This document shows, piece after piece, positions 54,876 through 64,000 of a DNA stretch of 64,000 nucleotides. Numbering within the stretch: the stretch's first letter is position 1; every line of letters starts with the position of its first letter. This DNA is from Luteibacter sp. SG786 (GTDB lineage: Bacteria; Pseudomonadota; Gammaproteobacteria; Xanthomonadales; Rhodanobacteraceae): positions 1,848,965-1,912,964 of the forward strand of contig NZ_JAAOYX010000001.1 of the NCBI RefSeq assembly GCF_011759605.1, in the 5' to 3' direction. The notes under the pieces were generated by a model. The model ran no database searches. It worked only from the letters and a program-made list of their open reading frames with translations, and was not told the DNA's origin. Made by a program: the position numbers and the translations under genes.

Positions 54876-56014
54876 GGAACGATCGAATGCCGCTTTCCGG
54901 TCGCTCCAGCCGCGGTTTCTCGCTGGTTGAACTCATGGTGTCCCTGGTGATCGGCCTGATCGTCGTCGCCGGGCTCATCAGCGTGCTCATGGCGAATCGG
55001 CAGGCCTTCACCCTGCAGCAGAGCAACAACTTCAACCAGGAAAACGTGCGGTTCGCCGCGTCGCGCCTGGCCTGGTCGCTGCGCATGGCGGACTTCTGGG
55101 GCGGCGTGAAACCCAATGCCATCGTTCCCACGGCCAACACGGCCGGCATCGGCGGCGACGGCTGCGACGCCGCCTGGGTGCTGAGCGTGGGGCCGGGGAA
55201 GCAGAACGGCATCTTCGGCTACGATGGCGGCGACACCTTTCCCATCCCCGACTGCGTCGACAACGCCAATTATGTGAAAGGGTCCGACGTCGTGGTCGTA
55301 AGGTATGCCGATACCACTGGCTACGACCCCGACAAGGGTCCCGACACCCCGGCGTTCGATTCCACCGATCCCAATGTGGTGCCCAACCAGACCAGCATCT
55401 TCGTGGTGTCCGGGTTGGGGCAGCAGGCAGCGCTCTTCCGTCGCGACGACCCGGTGCCGAAACCCACGTTGGCGACGACCACGGGCCGGTATGTGTACCC
55501 GTTCCAGCTTGAGATGTATTACCTCCGTCCCTGCGCCGATCCCGGTGCCAATGGCGTGTGCGACGCGACCGACGATGGCGGCGCGCCGTCGCCCTCCCTG
55601 GTGCGCCTGCGCCTTGACGCGGACGGCAAGCCCGTCTCCGAGGTGGTCGTGGATGGCATCGAGCAGCTGTCGTTCGAGTATTCGTGGTTGGCGGGCCCGG
55701 ACGAGGAACATCTCCATCAGACACCGTTCGCCAAGGCTTCCGACACCCAGTGGGCGACCGTGACGCAGGTACGGGCCAGCTTCATTGCCCGGTCGACCAC
55801 GCGAGACACGCGTGTCTCCCACGCCGACCGATTCGACGTTTCTCCGCATTGCGCTTACATCATTGCGAACGATGGGGCGGTGACGTATCCGGAAACCACG
55901 GACACGAACCTCTGCAAGGATCAGCCAGCCGGCACATACGGCGACAATCCCCAGCAGTACACCCGGACCTTGAGTTCGCAGGTGGTGCTGTTGCGCAATC
56001 GGGTGAGGGGATGA
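54872..56014 (+). CDS. pilW: Type IV pilus minor pilin PilW
   Basis: A 380-residue protein with the pilin start RG|FSLVELMVSLVIGLIVVAGLISVL (Gly15, Glu20) and a large periplasmic domain, matching PilW. Overlaps both pilV and pilX starts by 4 bases, so the operon is translationally coupled. Confidence 0.92.
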   Translation: MRNDRMPLSGRSSRGFSLVELMVSLVIGLIVVAGLISVLMANRQAFTLQQSNNFNQENVRFAASRLAWSLRMADFWGGVKPNAIVPTANTAGIGGDGCDAAWVLSVGPGKQNGIFGYDGGDTFPIPDCVDNANYVKGSDVVVVRYADTTGYDPDKGPDTPAFDSTDPNVVPNQTSIFVVSGLGQQAALFRRDDPVPKPTLATTTGRYVYPFQLEMYYLRPCADPGANGVCDATDDGGAPSPSLVRLRLDADGKPVSEVVVDGIEQLSFEYSWLAGPDEEHLHQTPFAKASDTQWATVTQVRASFIARSTTRDTRVSHADRFDVSPHCAYIIANDGAVTYPETTDTNLCKDQPAGTYGDNPQQYTRTLSSQVVLLRNRVRG

Positions 56015-56700
56015 ACATGCGTATCCATTCCACGCAGCGCGCACAGCGCGGCATCGCACTCTTCATCGGGCTCATCTTCCTCCTGGTGCTTTCCATCGTG
56101 GCCGTCATGGCAATGAAGGGCACGCTCGTGGAAATGCGCATGGTCACGAACTCCGCGCGACACGAAGCGGCCTTCGAGGCCTCCGAAGCCTTGCGTGCCG
56201 TGCCGATCGCACTGTTCGACGAGCACGTGTTCGCACGCGGCTGGCCTTCCTCGTTCAACGGCGACGTGCCCGACTCCGAGTTCACTTATTCGTCGGACAT
56301 TCCCGCGGGCATGCTCGCCAAGGTGAAGACCGCCCTGCAGACCGATTGCTCGGGCAAGGCCTCGCTGTTCTACGGCACCCTGCAGCCGGCCTGCGGCGAC
56401 CTGCCGAAGGAAACCCTCTACGACGCCAACACCTGGCATCCCGACATGGTGATCGCCATCTGCGATACGTCCAGCGAGTCCTGCAGCGCGGACGTGGACG
56501 CCAAGGTGGCCGTGGTTCCCGACGGCACCGTGATGAAGGATGGTGCAGGCGGCGCACAGGCTGCGGGTTACCGCGGGTTGGGGGTTGGTGCCGCCGCGGG
56601 CGGGGCCGAGATGTATTTCGAAGTGAAGAGCGTCGCTACCGCGCCGGGCAATGGCGCGGCGACCACGCATACGCAGTACCAGCAGACGATCCGCAACTGA
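56011..56700 (+). CDS. pilX: Type IV pilus assembly protein PilX
   Basis: A 229-residue protein starting MNMRIHSTQRAQRG|IALFIGLIFLLVLSIVAVMAM. As in PilX of other bacteria, the position +5 Glu is lacking while the Gly before a hydrophobic helix is kept. The EMRMVTNSARHEAAFEASEALR stretch is the family motif. Placed between pilW and pilY1. Confidence 0.9.
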   Translation: MNMRIHSTQRAQRGIALFIGLIFLLVLSIVAVMAMKGTLVEMRMVTNSARHEAAFEASEALRAVPIALFDEHVFARGWPSSFNGDVPDSEFTYSSDIPAGMLAKVKTALQTDCSGKASLFYGTLQPACGDLPKETLYDANTWHPDMVIAICDTSSESCSADVDAKVAVVPDGTVMKDGAGGAQAAGYRGLGVGAAAGGAEMYFEVKSVATAPGNGAATTHTQYQQTIRN

Positions 56701-56719
56701 TCGCGTCCAGGACAGCCCG

Positions 56720-59700
56720 ATGATCACCTTCCGCCTGAATCGCCACGGACTTTTGCTCGGCGCATTCGCCGCATTGCTGGGCGCGAGCTTCGGTACCGCC
56801 CCGATGGCGAGCGCCACGGCCATCTCGAGCTCGCTGCAACAGGCAGCGGCCTATGCCGTCGATCCGCCGCTCGGCGTCGCCGGCGCGGCGCCCCTGGTCA
56901 TGCTGAACCTGTCACGCGACCACCAGTTGTTCTACAAGGCGTACAACGACTTTTCCGACCTGAATGGCGACGGTGCGCTCGACACCACGTACAACAACAA
57001 CCTCACGTACGCCGGCTATTTCGATTCCACGAAGTGCTACGCGTACTCGAACAACATGTTCGTGCCGAAGGCCGTCACGACGAATCACTATTGCACGAGC
57101 CAGTGGTCGGGGAACTTCCTCAACTGGGTGACCATGACCCGCATGGACGAGGTGCGCAAGATCCTCTACGGCGGCCTTCGCTCCACCGATACCACCAGCA
57201 GCACGGTGCTCGAGCGGGCGCACCTGCCGATGGATGCGCATTCGTTCTCCAAGTTCTACAACGGCAGCGACATCGCCCAGCTTACGCCGTACAACCCCTC
57301 GGTCACGAGGCCGACCCAGACGCTGAATCCCAGCTCGAATTACGTCTACAGCAGCACGAGCACATTGGGCGAAAACAACAGGACGTACGTCATGCTGCGG
57401 CTGAAGGCGATAGGCAGCACGCTGAAGATGCAGGTGGGCGACCAGATAAGGATCTCCACGTCGACAAAGGACGGTACGCTGGTGCTCGACGCTCCGGTCC
57501 GCTTCATCAATGACGGAACGGACAAGAATTACGCGAAGGCGACGGCGGATCGCGTGGAACTACGTGTGCAGGACGGCATGTTCAGCGGCAGCCGTCTTGG
57601 CACGTCGGCATGCAACAGCACCGCGACCTGCATGGCGACACTCGTCGGTATCGCCTCGTGGAACGTGACGAACCTCACCCGTACCGGCATCAGCTTCTGC
57701 AACACCACGCCGAAGGGCAGTTCGAACAACCTGTCGCAAGGCGACGACGCAGCGCCGCAGATGCGCATGCAGACCGGCGACATGTCGTTGTGGGGATCGA
57801 ACGAGAGTCTGCAGTGTCAGTGGGCTGAAGATAAATCCAATTCGCAGGGCAGCTTCGACGACGGTTTCCTGAGCAACGGCAACCGCGCTGCGTTCTCCGG
57901 GCTCGGCGCCTCGGCCGAGAATCCTCGCAAGGCCAACGGTACCAGTGGCGCGGACTGGGCCGAGTTCAATGTACGCGTGCAGGTCTGCGTGGCGGCCCTG
58001 ATCGGCGGCGAGAACTGCAAGAAATATCCGAACGACCAGGCCACCAATCCCATCTACAAGCCGGTTGGGCTCCTCCAGAAGTACGGCGAGTCGGGCAACA
58101 TCAAGTTCGGCCTCGTTACGCCCAGCTTCGACAAGAATGCGTCGGGCGGTGTCGTGCGCGCGGCCCTTCCCGGGCCCGACAGGAACTCCGGCGATTTCAT
58201 CGATAACGAGATCGACGCGACCAACGGCATCTTCCAGACGACGACGAGCGGAAAAGGCATCATTTCCAACATCAATGCCTTGCGCATCTACGGATATCAG
58301 TACGGTTCCGGTAACAACTACGGCAATGGAAACGGCTGCACGTACCAGCAGGTAGGCATCACGTCCGATCCGTCACAGGTCGGCAAGAACGGTCTGGTGG
58401 CGGAGGGCAACTGCTCGTCCTGGGGTAACCCCATGGCCGAGAGCTACATCGAAACGCTACGTTACCTGTCCGGCGGTAAGTCGCCCAATCCCTCGTTCGT
58501 GCCGACCTCAACGGGTACCACGGAAGACGCGACGCTGGGCTTGACGGCCGTTACCAGTTGGGTCAGCCCGATCACGGAAGCGAACTTCTGCGCGGCGCTG
58601 AACGTTATCAATTTCAATGCCAGCTCGCTTTCTTACGATACCGACCAGGTATCGGGATTCGACGACCTCAACACGAAGAAGTCGGTTGGCGAGTGGACCA
58701 ACCTGGTGGCGACGGGCGAAGGCATCACCGGCAAGAGCTGGTTCGTCGGCAACGCGCCAGGCGCCACGACGGGTGCCGACCTCTGTTCCGCAAAGGTGAT
58801 CAGTGACCTGTCGGGCGTGCAGGGCATCTGCCCGGAAAGCCCCGCGCTGAAGGGTGGTTACCTCATGGCGGGTGCGGCTTACGGCGCCCACATCAATCGC
58901 ATTCGCGATCTCGGCAACGATCCGAAAACAGGAAGCCCCATCGTGCCGGCGGAAGATCGCACCTCCTTGAAGGTCACGACGTTCGGCGTGCAGCTTGCCA
59001 CCAATACGCCGCAGATCCGCGTCGCGGTGCCGGGTGGTAGCGGCAAGTTCGTCACGATCATCCCTGCCTACCGCTTGACCCTGGCTAACGGCGTGGGCGG
59101 CGGCGCGCTGGTGGATTTCAAGGTGCTCAACCAGCAGGTCACCACGATCAACGGCGTGGCGACCGCCACCGGCAGCTTCTACGCCGACTGGGAAGACAGC
59201 TTCGCCGGCGGCGACTACGACCAGGACATGTGGGGCATCATCAGCTACGCCATCACCGCTGACACGGTGAAGATCACGACCAAGCCGGTCGCAGCCTCGA
59301 CGAACAACGGTCAGGGTTTCGGGTACATCGTGTCGGGTACGACGAAGGACGGCCCGCACTTCCATTCGGGCATCTACAACTTCAACTACACCGACCCGAC
59401 GTCGCCGACCATCGTCGACGCCAACGGCAATACGCTCAACAGCACCGACACCAGCAAGAAGATCAACGCGAGTGGCGGCTGCCGGAACTGCATCGTCAAC
59501 GATCCGGCGACCACCGGCGTCTATGCCGTCGGTAACAGCGCGGCGGGTACGCTGAAGGATCCCCTGCTCTATGCCGCGAAATGGGGCGGCTTCCGCCTGG
59601 ATACGTCCAAGGACGACGGCACGGACACGCCGGCCAACGATCTCGATCCGCTGGACACCAGCAAATGGGATACGGACAAGGATGGCATCCCCGACAACTA

Positions 59701-62248
59701 CTTCCTGGTGACGGACCCGGGCAAGCTCGAAGCCTCTCTCGATGCCCTGTTCCGCAAGATCCTGGCGAAGATCGCTTCCGGTACGGCGGCCGCCACGGTG
59801 GCCACGAGCGCCAACGGCACCGGTGTGACCTACCAGGCGTTGTATGAGGCCGAGCGAACCGACAATTCCGGCAAGCGAGCCACCTGGTCCGGTTCCTTAT
59901 CTGGCCTGTGGACAGATCAGTTCGGGTTGTTGCGAGAGGACGGCAACCACAACGGACAGCTCGACGATTACGTGACCGACCCGGTCATCGAATACAGCTA
60001 CCAGGCCGGCGGCCAGAAGACCGTCGCCACCCGCATCACCAGTACCGATCCCGATACATTCAAGGCCGGCACGAGCACGACGATCGAGCTGGCCGACATC
60101 CGCTCGCTCTGGAACGCCCGCAACCTCCTTTGGGATCCGGAACTCAAGACCAATCTGCTGCGCGCTTACGGCACCGCTTTCAGCGATGCCGCGGGCCGCT
60201 ACATCTTCACGTGGATCGACGCAAACCGGAATGGGGTCGTCGACGATGGCGAGGTCCAGCCGTTCGCCTGGGACAGCACGGGCACCACATCCTTCAACTC
60301 GACGAACTATCGCTTCCTCAATAGCGACAATGCCGCGGAGGCGCAGAACATCGTCAACTGGATTCGCGGTACCGAAATCACCGGTCTGCGCAATCGCACC
60401 GTCGACTACGGTTCTGACAGCGGTCTTGTCGGGCGCGTATCGCGTCTGGGCGACATCGTGAACTCGACGCCCCTGGTCGTCAGCGCCCCCGCAGAAGCCT
60501 ACGATCTGCTGTACAACGACACGTCGTATGCGGACTTCCGCAACACCTATCGCAACCGTCGTCAGATGGTGTATGTCGGTGCCAACGACGGCATGATTCA
60601 TGCCTTCAATGGCGGTTTCTACAACACCAGCTGCCAGCGGTTCACGACGCAACCGACCAACGCCATCTGCACGAAAGACACTCCGGACGCGACGGGCACG
60701 GTCACCGCGACCCGCACGGCGCATCCGCTTGGCGCCGAGGTCTGGGCTTACGTGCCCGGCAACCTGCTGCCCCATCTGCGCTGGCTGACGGATCCGAATT
60801 ACAAGCACGTCTACTACGTGGACGGCAGCCCTCTGGCGTTCGACGTGAAGACTTTCCCCAAGGATGCGGACCACGTGGAAGGGTGGGGAACCGTGCTCGT
60901 CGTGCCGTTCCGCCTCGGCGGTGGCACGATCAGCGTGAACACGTCGACCGATCCGAAGACGCCCAACACGTTCACCGGTGAATCGGCCTACGTGGTGATG
61001 GACGTGACCAATCCGGAGAAGCCTCCGCGGGTTCTCGCGGAGTTGAGCTTCCCAGGCGCGCGCACCACGTCCCAGCCGGCCATGGCGGTGATCCGCGACG
61101 TGCCGACGGGCGATCCGAACCAGTTCTACCTGGCCATCGGCTCGGGCCCGACGGACGCGAAGCGTGTAGCGTCGAGCGCCAACCTGCGCGTCAACATCTA
61201 CAACATGAAGGATCTGACGGCCTCGGTTCCGGTGGTGTCGCCGACGACCATCGACCTGGGTGCCGGCAATGCCAAGGGCACGAAGAGCTTTGCGGGCGAC
61301 CTCATCGCCTCGGATTTCAACCTTGACGGGAAGGCGGAAGGCATCTATTTCGGAAGCGTGTACGACCGTGGAACCAACGAATTCGGTGGACACTTCTGGA
61401 AGATCGCGATCAACGGCCAGGCCGACGCCACGAAATGGGGCGCCGCGACGGGAACCGGGATGCTACTGGACCTGACGGCCAGCGATGCGCCCGACGGCCA
61501 GCCGGTGACGATCCGCCCGACCCTGGGACGGAACGATCGCGGCGCGCCGATGGCCTTCTTCGGCACGGGGCGCGTGTTCACCACGGCCGACAAGACTACG
61601 GCCGCGCAGCAGCGCATCTACGGGATCATCGACACCTCGCTGCTCACGGGCGACGACCCGCAGGCGAAGACGGCGGTGACCATGGGCAACCTGGTCAACG
61701 TGACGAACTTCAATATCTTCGGCGACAAGTCGGTCACCGGCATTCCCGATGACAGCTCTCTGGTGCCGAAGGACACGAATACGTTCGACGCCCTGTCGGC
61801 GGTGTTCGACAGTCCGAAGGTGGCAGGTTGGTACCGCAACCTGCAGATCGATGGGCAGAACCCGTCGGAGCGGGTGGTGAGCGCCCAGGCGCTGCTGGGC
61901 GGCCTGTTGCTGACCACGACCTACGTCCCGGGCACATCGATCTGCACCGGCCTGGGCAACGCCTATCTGGTGGCGAACAACTACAAGACCGGCACGGCCG
62001 ATCCGGGTGCCGCGATCTTCGGCACCGATACCGGCGGGCGCATCAACGAATCCCAGGGTCTCGGCCAGGGACTGCCGGCGCCGCCCAGCCTGCATTCGGG
62101 CAGTGCCGGCGAAGACCGGAACGGCAGCAAGAAGATCACCGCCTGTACGCAGACGTCGACAGGTGCCATCGTGTGCAAGGATGTGGCTACGCTAAAACCC
62201 GTGACCAGCGGCGAAACGTCCTGGCGCGAGCCATTGGGGAGCAAGTGA
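56720..62248 (+). CDS. pilY1: Type IV pilus tip-associated protein PilY1, large form
   Basis: A 1842-residue secreted protein with N-terminal signal (LLLGAFAALLGASFG..ASA). The C-terminal third has the PilY1 beta-propeller (RQMVYVGANDGMIHAFNGG, EVWAYVPGNLLPHL, YVDGSPLAFDV) and a calcium-type loop DFNLDGKAEG near 1531. Other Ca-like loops are DLNGDGALD (80-88), DTDKDGIPD and DANRNGVVDDGE (about 1166). It is much longer than the 1161-residue Pseudomonas aeruginosa protein. Ca-dependent control of pilus retraction and adhesion is known for the family. The start is at the ATG before MITFRLNRHG. Confidence 0.92.
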   Translation: MITFRLNRHGLLLGAFAALLGASFGTAPMASATAISSSLQQAAAYAVDPPLGVAGAAPLVMLNLSRDHQLFYKAYNDFSDLNGDGALDTTYNNNLTYAGYFDSTKCYAYSNNMFVPKAVTTNHYCTSQWSGNFLNWVTMTRMDEVRKILYGGLRSTDTTSSTVLERAHLPMDAHSFSKFYNGSDIAQLTPYNPSVTRPTQTLNPSSNYVYSSTSTLGENNRTYVMLRLKAIGSTLKMQVGDQIRISTSTKDGTLVLDAPVRFINDGTDKNYAKATADRVELRVQDGMFSGSRLGTSACNSTATCMATLVGIASWNVTNLTRTGISFCNTTPKGSSNNLSQGDDAAPQMRMQTGDMSLWGSNESLQCQWAEDKSNSQGSFDDGFLSNGNRAAFSGLGASAENPRKANGTSGADWAEFNVRVQVCVAALIGGENCKKYPNDQATNPIYKPVGLLQKYGESGNIKFGLVTPSFDKNASGGVVRAALPGPDRNSGDFIDNEIDATNGIFQTTTSGKGIISNINALRIYGYQYGSGNNYGNGNGCTYQQVGITSDPSQVGKNGLVAEGNCSSWGNPMAESYIETLRYLSGGKSPNPSFVPTSTGTTEDATLGLTAVTSWVSPITEANFCAALNVINFNASSLSYDTDQVSGFDDLNTKKSVGEWTNLVATGEGITGKSWFVGNAPGATTGADLCSAKVISDLSGVQGICPESPALKGGYLMAGAAYGAHINRIRDLGNDPKTGSPIVPAEDRTSLKVTTFGVQLATNTPQIRVAVPGGSGKFVTIIPAYRLTLANGVGGGALVDFKVLNQQVTTINGVATATGSFYADWEDSFAGGDYDQDMWGIISYAITADTVKITTKPVAASTNNGQGFGYIVSGTTKDGPHFHSGIYNFNYTDPTSPTIVDANGNTLNSTDTSKKINASGGCRNCIVNDPATTGVYAVGNSAAGTLKDPLLYAAKWGGFRLDTSKDDGTDTPANDLDPLDTSKWDTDKDGIPDNYFLVTDPGKLEASLDALFRKILAKIASGTAAATVATSANGTGVTYQALYEAERTDNSGKRATWSGSLSGLWTDQFGLLREDGNHNGQLDDYVTDPVIEYSYQAGGQKTVATRITSTDPDTFKAGTSTTIELADIRSLWNARNLLWDPELKTNLLRAYGTAFSDAAGRYIFTWIDANRNGVVDDGEVQPFAWDSTGTTSFNSTNYRFLNSDNAAEAQNIVNWIRGTEITGLRNRTVDYGSDSGLVGRVSRLGDIVNSTPLVVSAPAEAYDLLYNDTSYADFRNTYRNRRQMVYVGANDGMIHAFNGGFYNTSCQRFTTQPTNAICTKDTPDATGTVTATRTAHPLGAEVWAYVPGNLLPHLRWLTDPNYKHVYYVDGSPLAFDVKTFPKDADHVEGWGTVLVVPFRLGGGTISVNTSTDPKTPNTFTGESAYVVMDVTNPEKPPRVLAELSFPGARTTSQPAMAVIRDVPTGDPNQFYLAIGSGPTDAKRVASSANLRVNIYNMKDLTASVPVVSPTTIDLGAGNAKGTKSFAGDLIASDFNLDGKAEGIYFGSVYDRGTNEFGGHFWKIAINGQADATKWGAATGTGMLLDLTASDAPDGQPVTIRPTLGRNDRGAPMAFFGTGRVFTTADKTTAAQQRIYGIIDTSLLTGDDPQAKTAVTMGNLVNVTNFNIFGDKSVTGIPDDSSLVPKDTNTFDALSAVFDSPKVAGWYRNLQIDGQNPSERVVSAQALLGGLLLTTTYVPGTSICTGLGNAYLVANNYKTGTADPGAAIFGTDTGGRINESQGLGQGLPAPPSLHSGSAGEDRNGSKKITACTQTSTGAIVCKDVATLKPVTSGETSWREPLGSK

Positions 62249-62676
62249 TGATCGGACGTATACAGCAGCGGGATTCGCGTGGCTTCACGCTCATCGAACT
62301 GGTGATCGTGGTGCTCATCGTGGCCATCCTCGCTGCCGTCGCCATTCCTTCGTACCGGAAGTACGTCATCCGCTCGCACCGGGTCGATGCCCAGGCGGCG
62401 CTGATCGATCTGGCCGCGCGCCAAGAGAGATACTTCTATTCGAAGAACGCATATACCGACAACCTAGCCGACTTGAACGCAACGAAGACGATGGCCGGCG
62501 ACAGGTATGAGGTGGATGTGGCAGTCGCGACGAGCACGGCGTTCCGCGTGGAGGCAAAGGCCTTGAACGACCAGGCGGCCCACGACCCGGAATGCCAGAC
62601 GCTCACGCTGAACAACCTCGGTGCCCAGGGTTCGACGGGTACCAAGTCGAACGATGCGGTCTGCTGGAGCAAATGA
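62248..62676 (+). CDS. pilE: Type IV minor pilin PilE
   Basis: A 142-residue pilin. The processing site is RG|FTLIELVIVVLIVAILAAVAIPSYRKYV (Gly12, Glu17). Two Cys near the C-terminus (PECQT...VCWSK) would form the D-region disulfide. It overlaps the pilY1 stop by one base (TGATG). PilE-type minor pilins join PilV, PilW and PilX in the priming complex. Confidence 0.92.
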   Translation: MIGRIQQRDSRGFTLIELVIVVLIVAILAAVAIPSYRKYVIRSHRVDAQAALIDLAARQERYFYSKNAYTDNLADLNATKTMAGDRYEVDVAVATSTAFRVEAKALNDQAAHDPECQTLTLNNLGAQGSTGTKSNDAVCWSK

Positions 62677-63098
62677 TGAGGACGTCGCTCGTGCCCTGTC
62701 TTGCCGTGTTCCTCCTTGCGACGACGGGCGCGGCAGGGGCGCAATCCGTGAGCGTCTACAAGTGGACCGACGCATCGGGAACCGTGCACTACACCGACCA
62801 GCCGCCGCAGGGACGCAACGCCACGCGGATGACCGTCAAGGGCGGCACCGAGGCGGCAGCCTCGCCGGTCGCTCCGCAGCCCGGTAACGAGGCCAGGCTG
62901 GATGCGGCTGAGGCGGCGACCACCACCCGGAACTGCGATTCGGCACGGGCGAATCTCGCCACATTGTCCAGCGGCTCCATGCTTGTCGACAGCACCGATC
63001 CCACGGCGTCCCGCCGCCTGCGACCGGACGAGATCGAAGCTGCTCGCCGGACGGCGCAGGCCGACGTCGACACCTATTGCGGCGCGGGGAAGAAATGA
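62673..63098 (+). CDS. DUF4124 periplasmic protein in the pilus operon
   Basis: A 141-residue protein with a signal peptide (LVPCLAVFLLATTGAAGAQS) followed by VSVYKWTDASGTVHYTDQPP, the DUF4124 signature. Two Cys residues (RNCDS, TYCGAG) may pair. Overlaps pilE and the next gene. DUF4124 proteins are frequent next to pilus or lysis genes; the role is not known. Confidence 0.85.
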   Translation: MMRTSLVPCLAVFLLATTGAAGAQSVSVYKWTDASGTVHYTDQPPQGRNATRMTVKGGTEAAASPVAPQPGNEARLDAAEAATTTRNCDSARANLATLSSGSMLVDSTDPTASRRLRPDEIEAARRTAQADVDTYCGAGKK

Positions 63099-63694
63099 TG
63101 GGCCGCCGTACCTCAACTGGATTTACGCTTATCGAGCTGGTGGTCACGGTGACGGTGTTGGCCGTGCTCGCGGGACTCGCGGCGCCGTCGTTCATCGACT
63201 TCATGCACCGCAACCAAGTGGCTTCGCAGAGCAACGAATTCCTCGGTACCCTCCGCCTCGCCAGAACCACGGCGATCACGCGCAGTGTCTTCGTATCGAT
63301 CTGTCCGACGCTCGACGCGGCCGTCGACGAGCCCGAGTGCGCGGTGTCGTCGGACTACGCCACCGGCTACCTCGTATACACCTCGACGGCCCCCGACAAG
63401 GCGTTCGCGTCCGGGGACGAGTTGATCAAGGTGTCCCAGGCCACGCCCGCCGTGTCCCTGCGCGCACCGAGCGCCAACAAGATACTCACCTTCAGCCCAC
63501 GCGGCGCCTCGACCGCCGGGACGCTGAGCCTGTTGCTCTGCGCGCGCCGCGGCAGTGAGGACATCGGCGAGAGCACCTTGCGTGTCTCGGGCCGACGCTT
63601 CGACATCCAGGCATCGGGCAGGGCGGGCCTGGTGGAACTCCCCACGAGCGCCAGCTCCGACGCCGCCGCCGGCTATTGCACGCCGGCCTCCTGA
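63095..63694 (+). CDS. FimT/GspH-type pseudopilin
   Basis: A 199-residue protein. The processing site is TG|FTLIELVVTVTVLAVLAGLAAPSFIDFM (Gly9, Glu14). The C-terminal GspH-type domain has QSNEFLGTLRLARTTAITRSVFVSICP. In related bacteria FimT heads the operon; here it is last. FimT proteins can bind DNA during uptake in some species. Start at ATG 63095, overlapping the previous stop, or the next Met. Confidence 0.88.
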   Translation: MMGRRTSTGFTLIELVVTVTVLAVLAGLAAPSFIDFMHRNQVASQSNEFLGTLRLARTTAITRSVFVSICPTLDAAVDEPECAVSSDYATGYLVYTSTAPDKAFASGDELIKVSQATPAVSLRAPSANKILTFSPRGASTAGTLSLLLCARRGSEDIGESTLRVSGRRFDIQASGRAGLVELPTSASSDAAAGYCTPAS

Positions 63695-63743
63695 CGGCGA
63701 TTGACCGGGTCCGGAAACGCCTGTAAGATGCGCGGCTCGCGAT

Positions 63744-63818
63744 GGGCGGTTAGCTCAGCGGTAGAGCACTGCCTTCACACGGCAGGTGTCACAAGTTCGA
63801 TCCTTGTACCGCCCACCA
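63744..63818 (+). tRNA. tRNA-Val (anticodon CAC)
   Basis: A 75-nt cloverleaf. The acceptor is GGGCGGT/ACCGCCC, the D arm GCTC/GAGC, the anticodon arm CTGCC-TTCACAC-GGCAG (anticodon CAC), and the T arm pairs ACAAG with CTTGT. CCA is encoded. A terminator follows. Confidence 0.96.
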
Positions 63819-63832
63819 TCGTCTTTATGAAG

Positions 63833-63862
63833 AACCCGGCCCCGTGCCGGGTTTTTCTTTGT
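63833..63862 (+). terminator. Terminator of tRNA-Val
   Basis: AACCCGGC-CCCGT-GCCGGGTT then TTTCTTT. Confidence 0.88.
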
Positions 63863-63904
63863 CGGGAAGGCTGAAAGCCGCCGGCCCGGCATAGCAGCGA
63901 TCCG

Positions 63905-64000
63905 TCACACGGCAGGTGTCACAAGTTCGATCCTTGTACCGCCCACCATCGTCTTTATGAAGAACCCGGCCCCGTGCCGGGTTTTTCTTTGTCGGGAAGG
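63905..64000 (+). repeat. Duplicate of the tRNA-Val 3' half and terminator (96 bp, exact)
   Basis: Bases 63905-64000 are identical to 63775-63870. The copy starts inside the anticodon loop and runs through the CCA and terminator up to the window edge, so it may extend further. It lacks the 5' half and cannot be a tRNA. Between the copies are only 34 bases. It looks like an attachment-site scar or the border of an element beyond the window. Confidence 0.92.

Noticed and set aside
59897..61393. Minus-strand frame of about 500 codons opposite pilY1
   Set aside because: Shadow of the pilY1 reading frame; no recognisable motif or start context.
63901..64000. Second tRNA-Val gene
   Set aside because: Only the 3' half is present; acceptor 5' strand and D arm are missing.

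Overview
The window is a high-GC gammaproteobacterial chromosome segment carrying one complete prophage. The host flanks read rpmA-obgE, rpsT, murJ-ribF-ileS-lspA-ispH, tRNA-Thr on the left. On the right are a few small accessory genes, then a minor-pilin operon (pilV-pilW-pilX-pilY1-pilE-DUF4124-fimT/gspH) and tRNA-Val. This gene content, the protein sequences and the REP-like intergenic repeats suggest the Xanthomonadales, most likely Rhodanobacteraceae (Luteibacter/Dyella/Rhodanobacter type). Genus is inference, since no rRNA is present.

Host left flank (1-9646): the end of ribosomal protein L27, the GTPase ObgE, S20 on the minus strand (TTG start, followed by tandemly repeated copies of its terminator), the lipid II flippase MurJ, the FAD synthase RibF, IleRS, signal peptidase II and IspH. 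Three copies of an about 80-bp REP-like palindrome lie between these genes. The block ends in tRNA-Thr(CGT), which is the prophage integration site.

Prophage (about 9627-51792, 42.2 kb): a 20-bp core (the tRNA-Thr 3' end) is repeated exactly at both ends, and each end has a pair of TGCACA boxes at 11-bp spacing that could be integrase arm sites. The layout is lambda-like early and podovirus-like late. Integrase and an excisionase-like gene sit at the left end. A long leftward operon of about 30 mostly tiny genes follows (Lar-like, DUF551-like, SSB, ERF annealing protein), almost all joined by ATGA/GTGA overlaps. The immunity region has a left operator cluster, a 77-aa protein, a PemK/MazF-like toxin, a candidate small RNA, a CI-type S24 repressor, a right operator cluster, a Cro-like protein and a CII-like protein. 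All six operators fit GTAAG-N5-CTTAC. The rightward early operon encodes an O-like replication protein with candidate origin repeats, NinB, nucleases and zinc-ribbon proteins. The late operon follows: terminase, an HNH/AP2 homing endonuclease, portal, scaffold, capsid, tail adaptor and nozzle, ejection proteins, lysozyme/holin/Rz/Rz1 and tail fibre. Two probable cargo genes lie near attR: an FkbM-family methyltransferase on the opposite strand, and a small W-rich protein.

Host right flank (51793-64000): a degenerate type II dehydroquinase-like protein, a GFA-family protein, a GNAT acetyltransferase, two small hypothetical proteins, then the pilus operon. The operon encodes three processed minor pilins plus PilX and the very large PilY1 (1842 aa), probably forming the pilus-tip priming complex. 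tRNA-Val(CAC) follows, and its 3' half plus terminator (96 bp) is duplicated exactly 130 bp downstream, at the window edge.

The most notable unexplained features are the complete six-operator switch with apparently leaderless cro and cI, the putative promoter-terminator RNA gene beside cI, a structured non-coding block in the left operon, palindromes and iterons inside the replication gene, an Ig-like/LamG pair of tail domains whose halves appear interleaved, and the tRNA-Val duplication.
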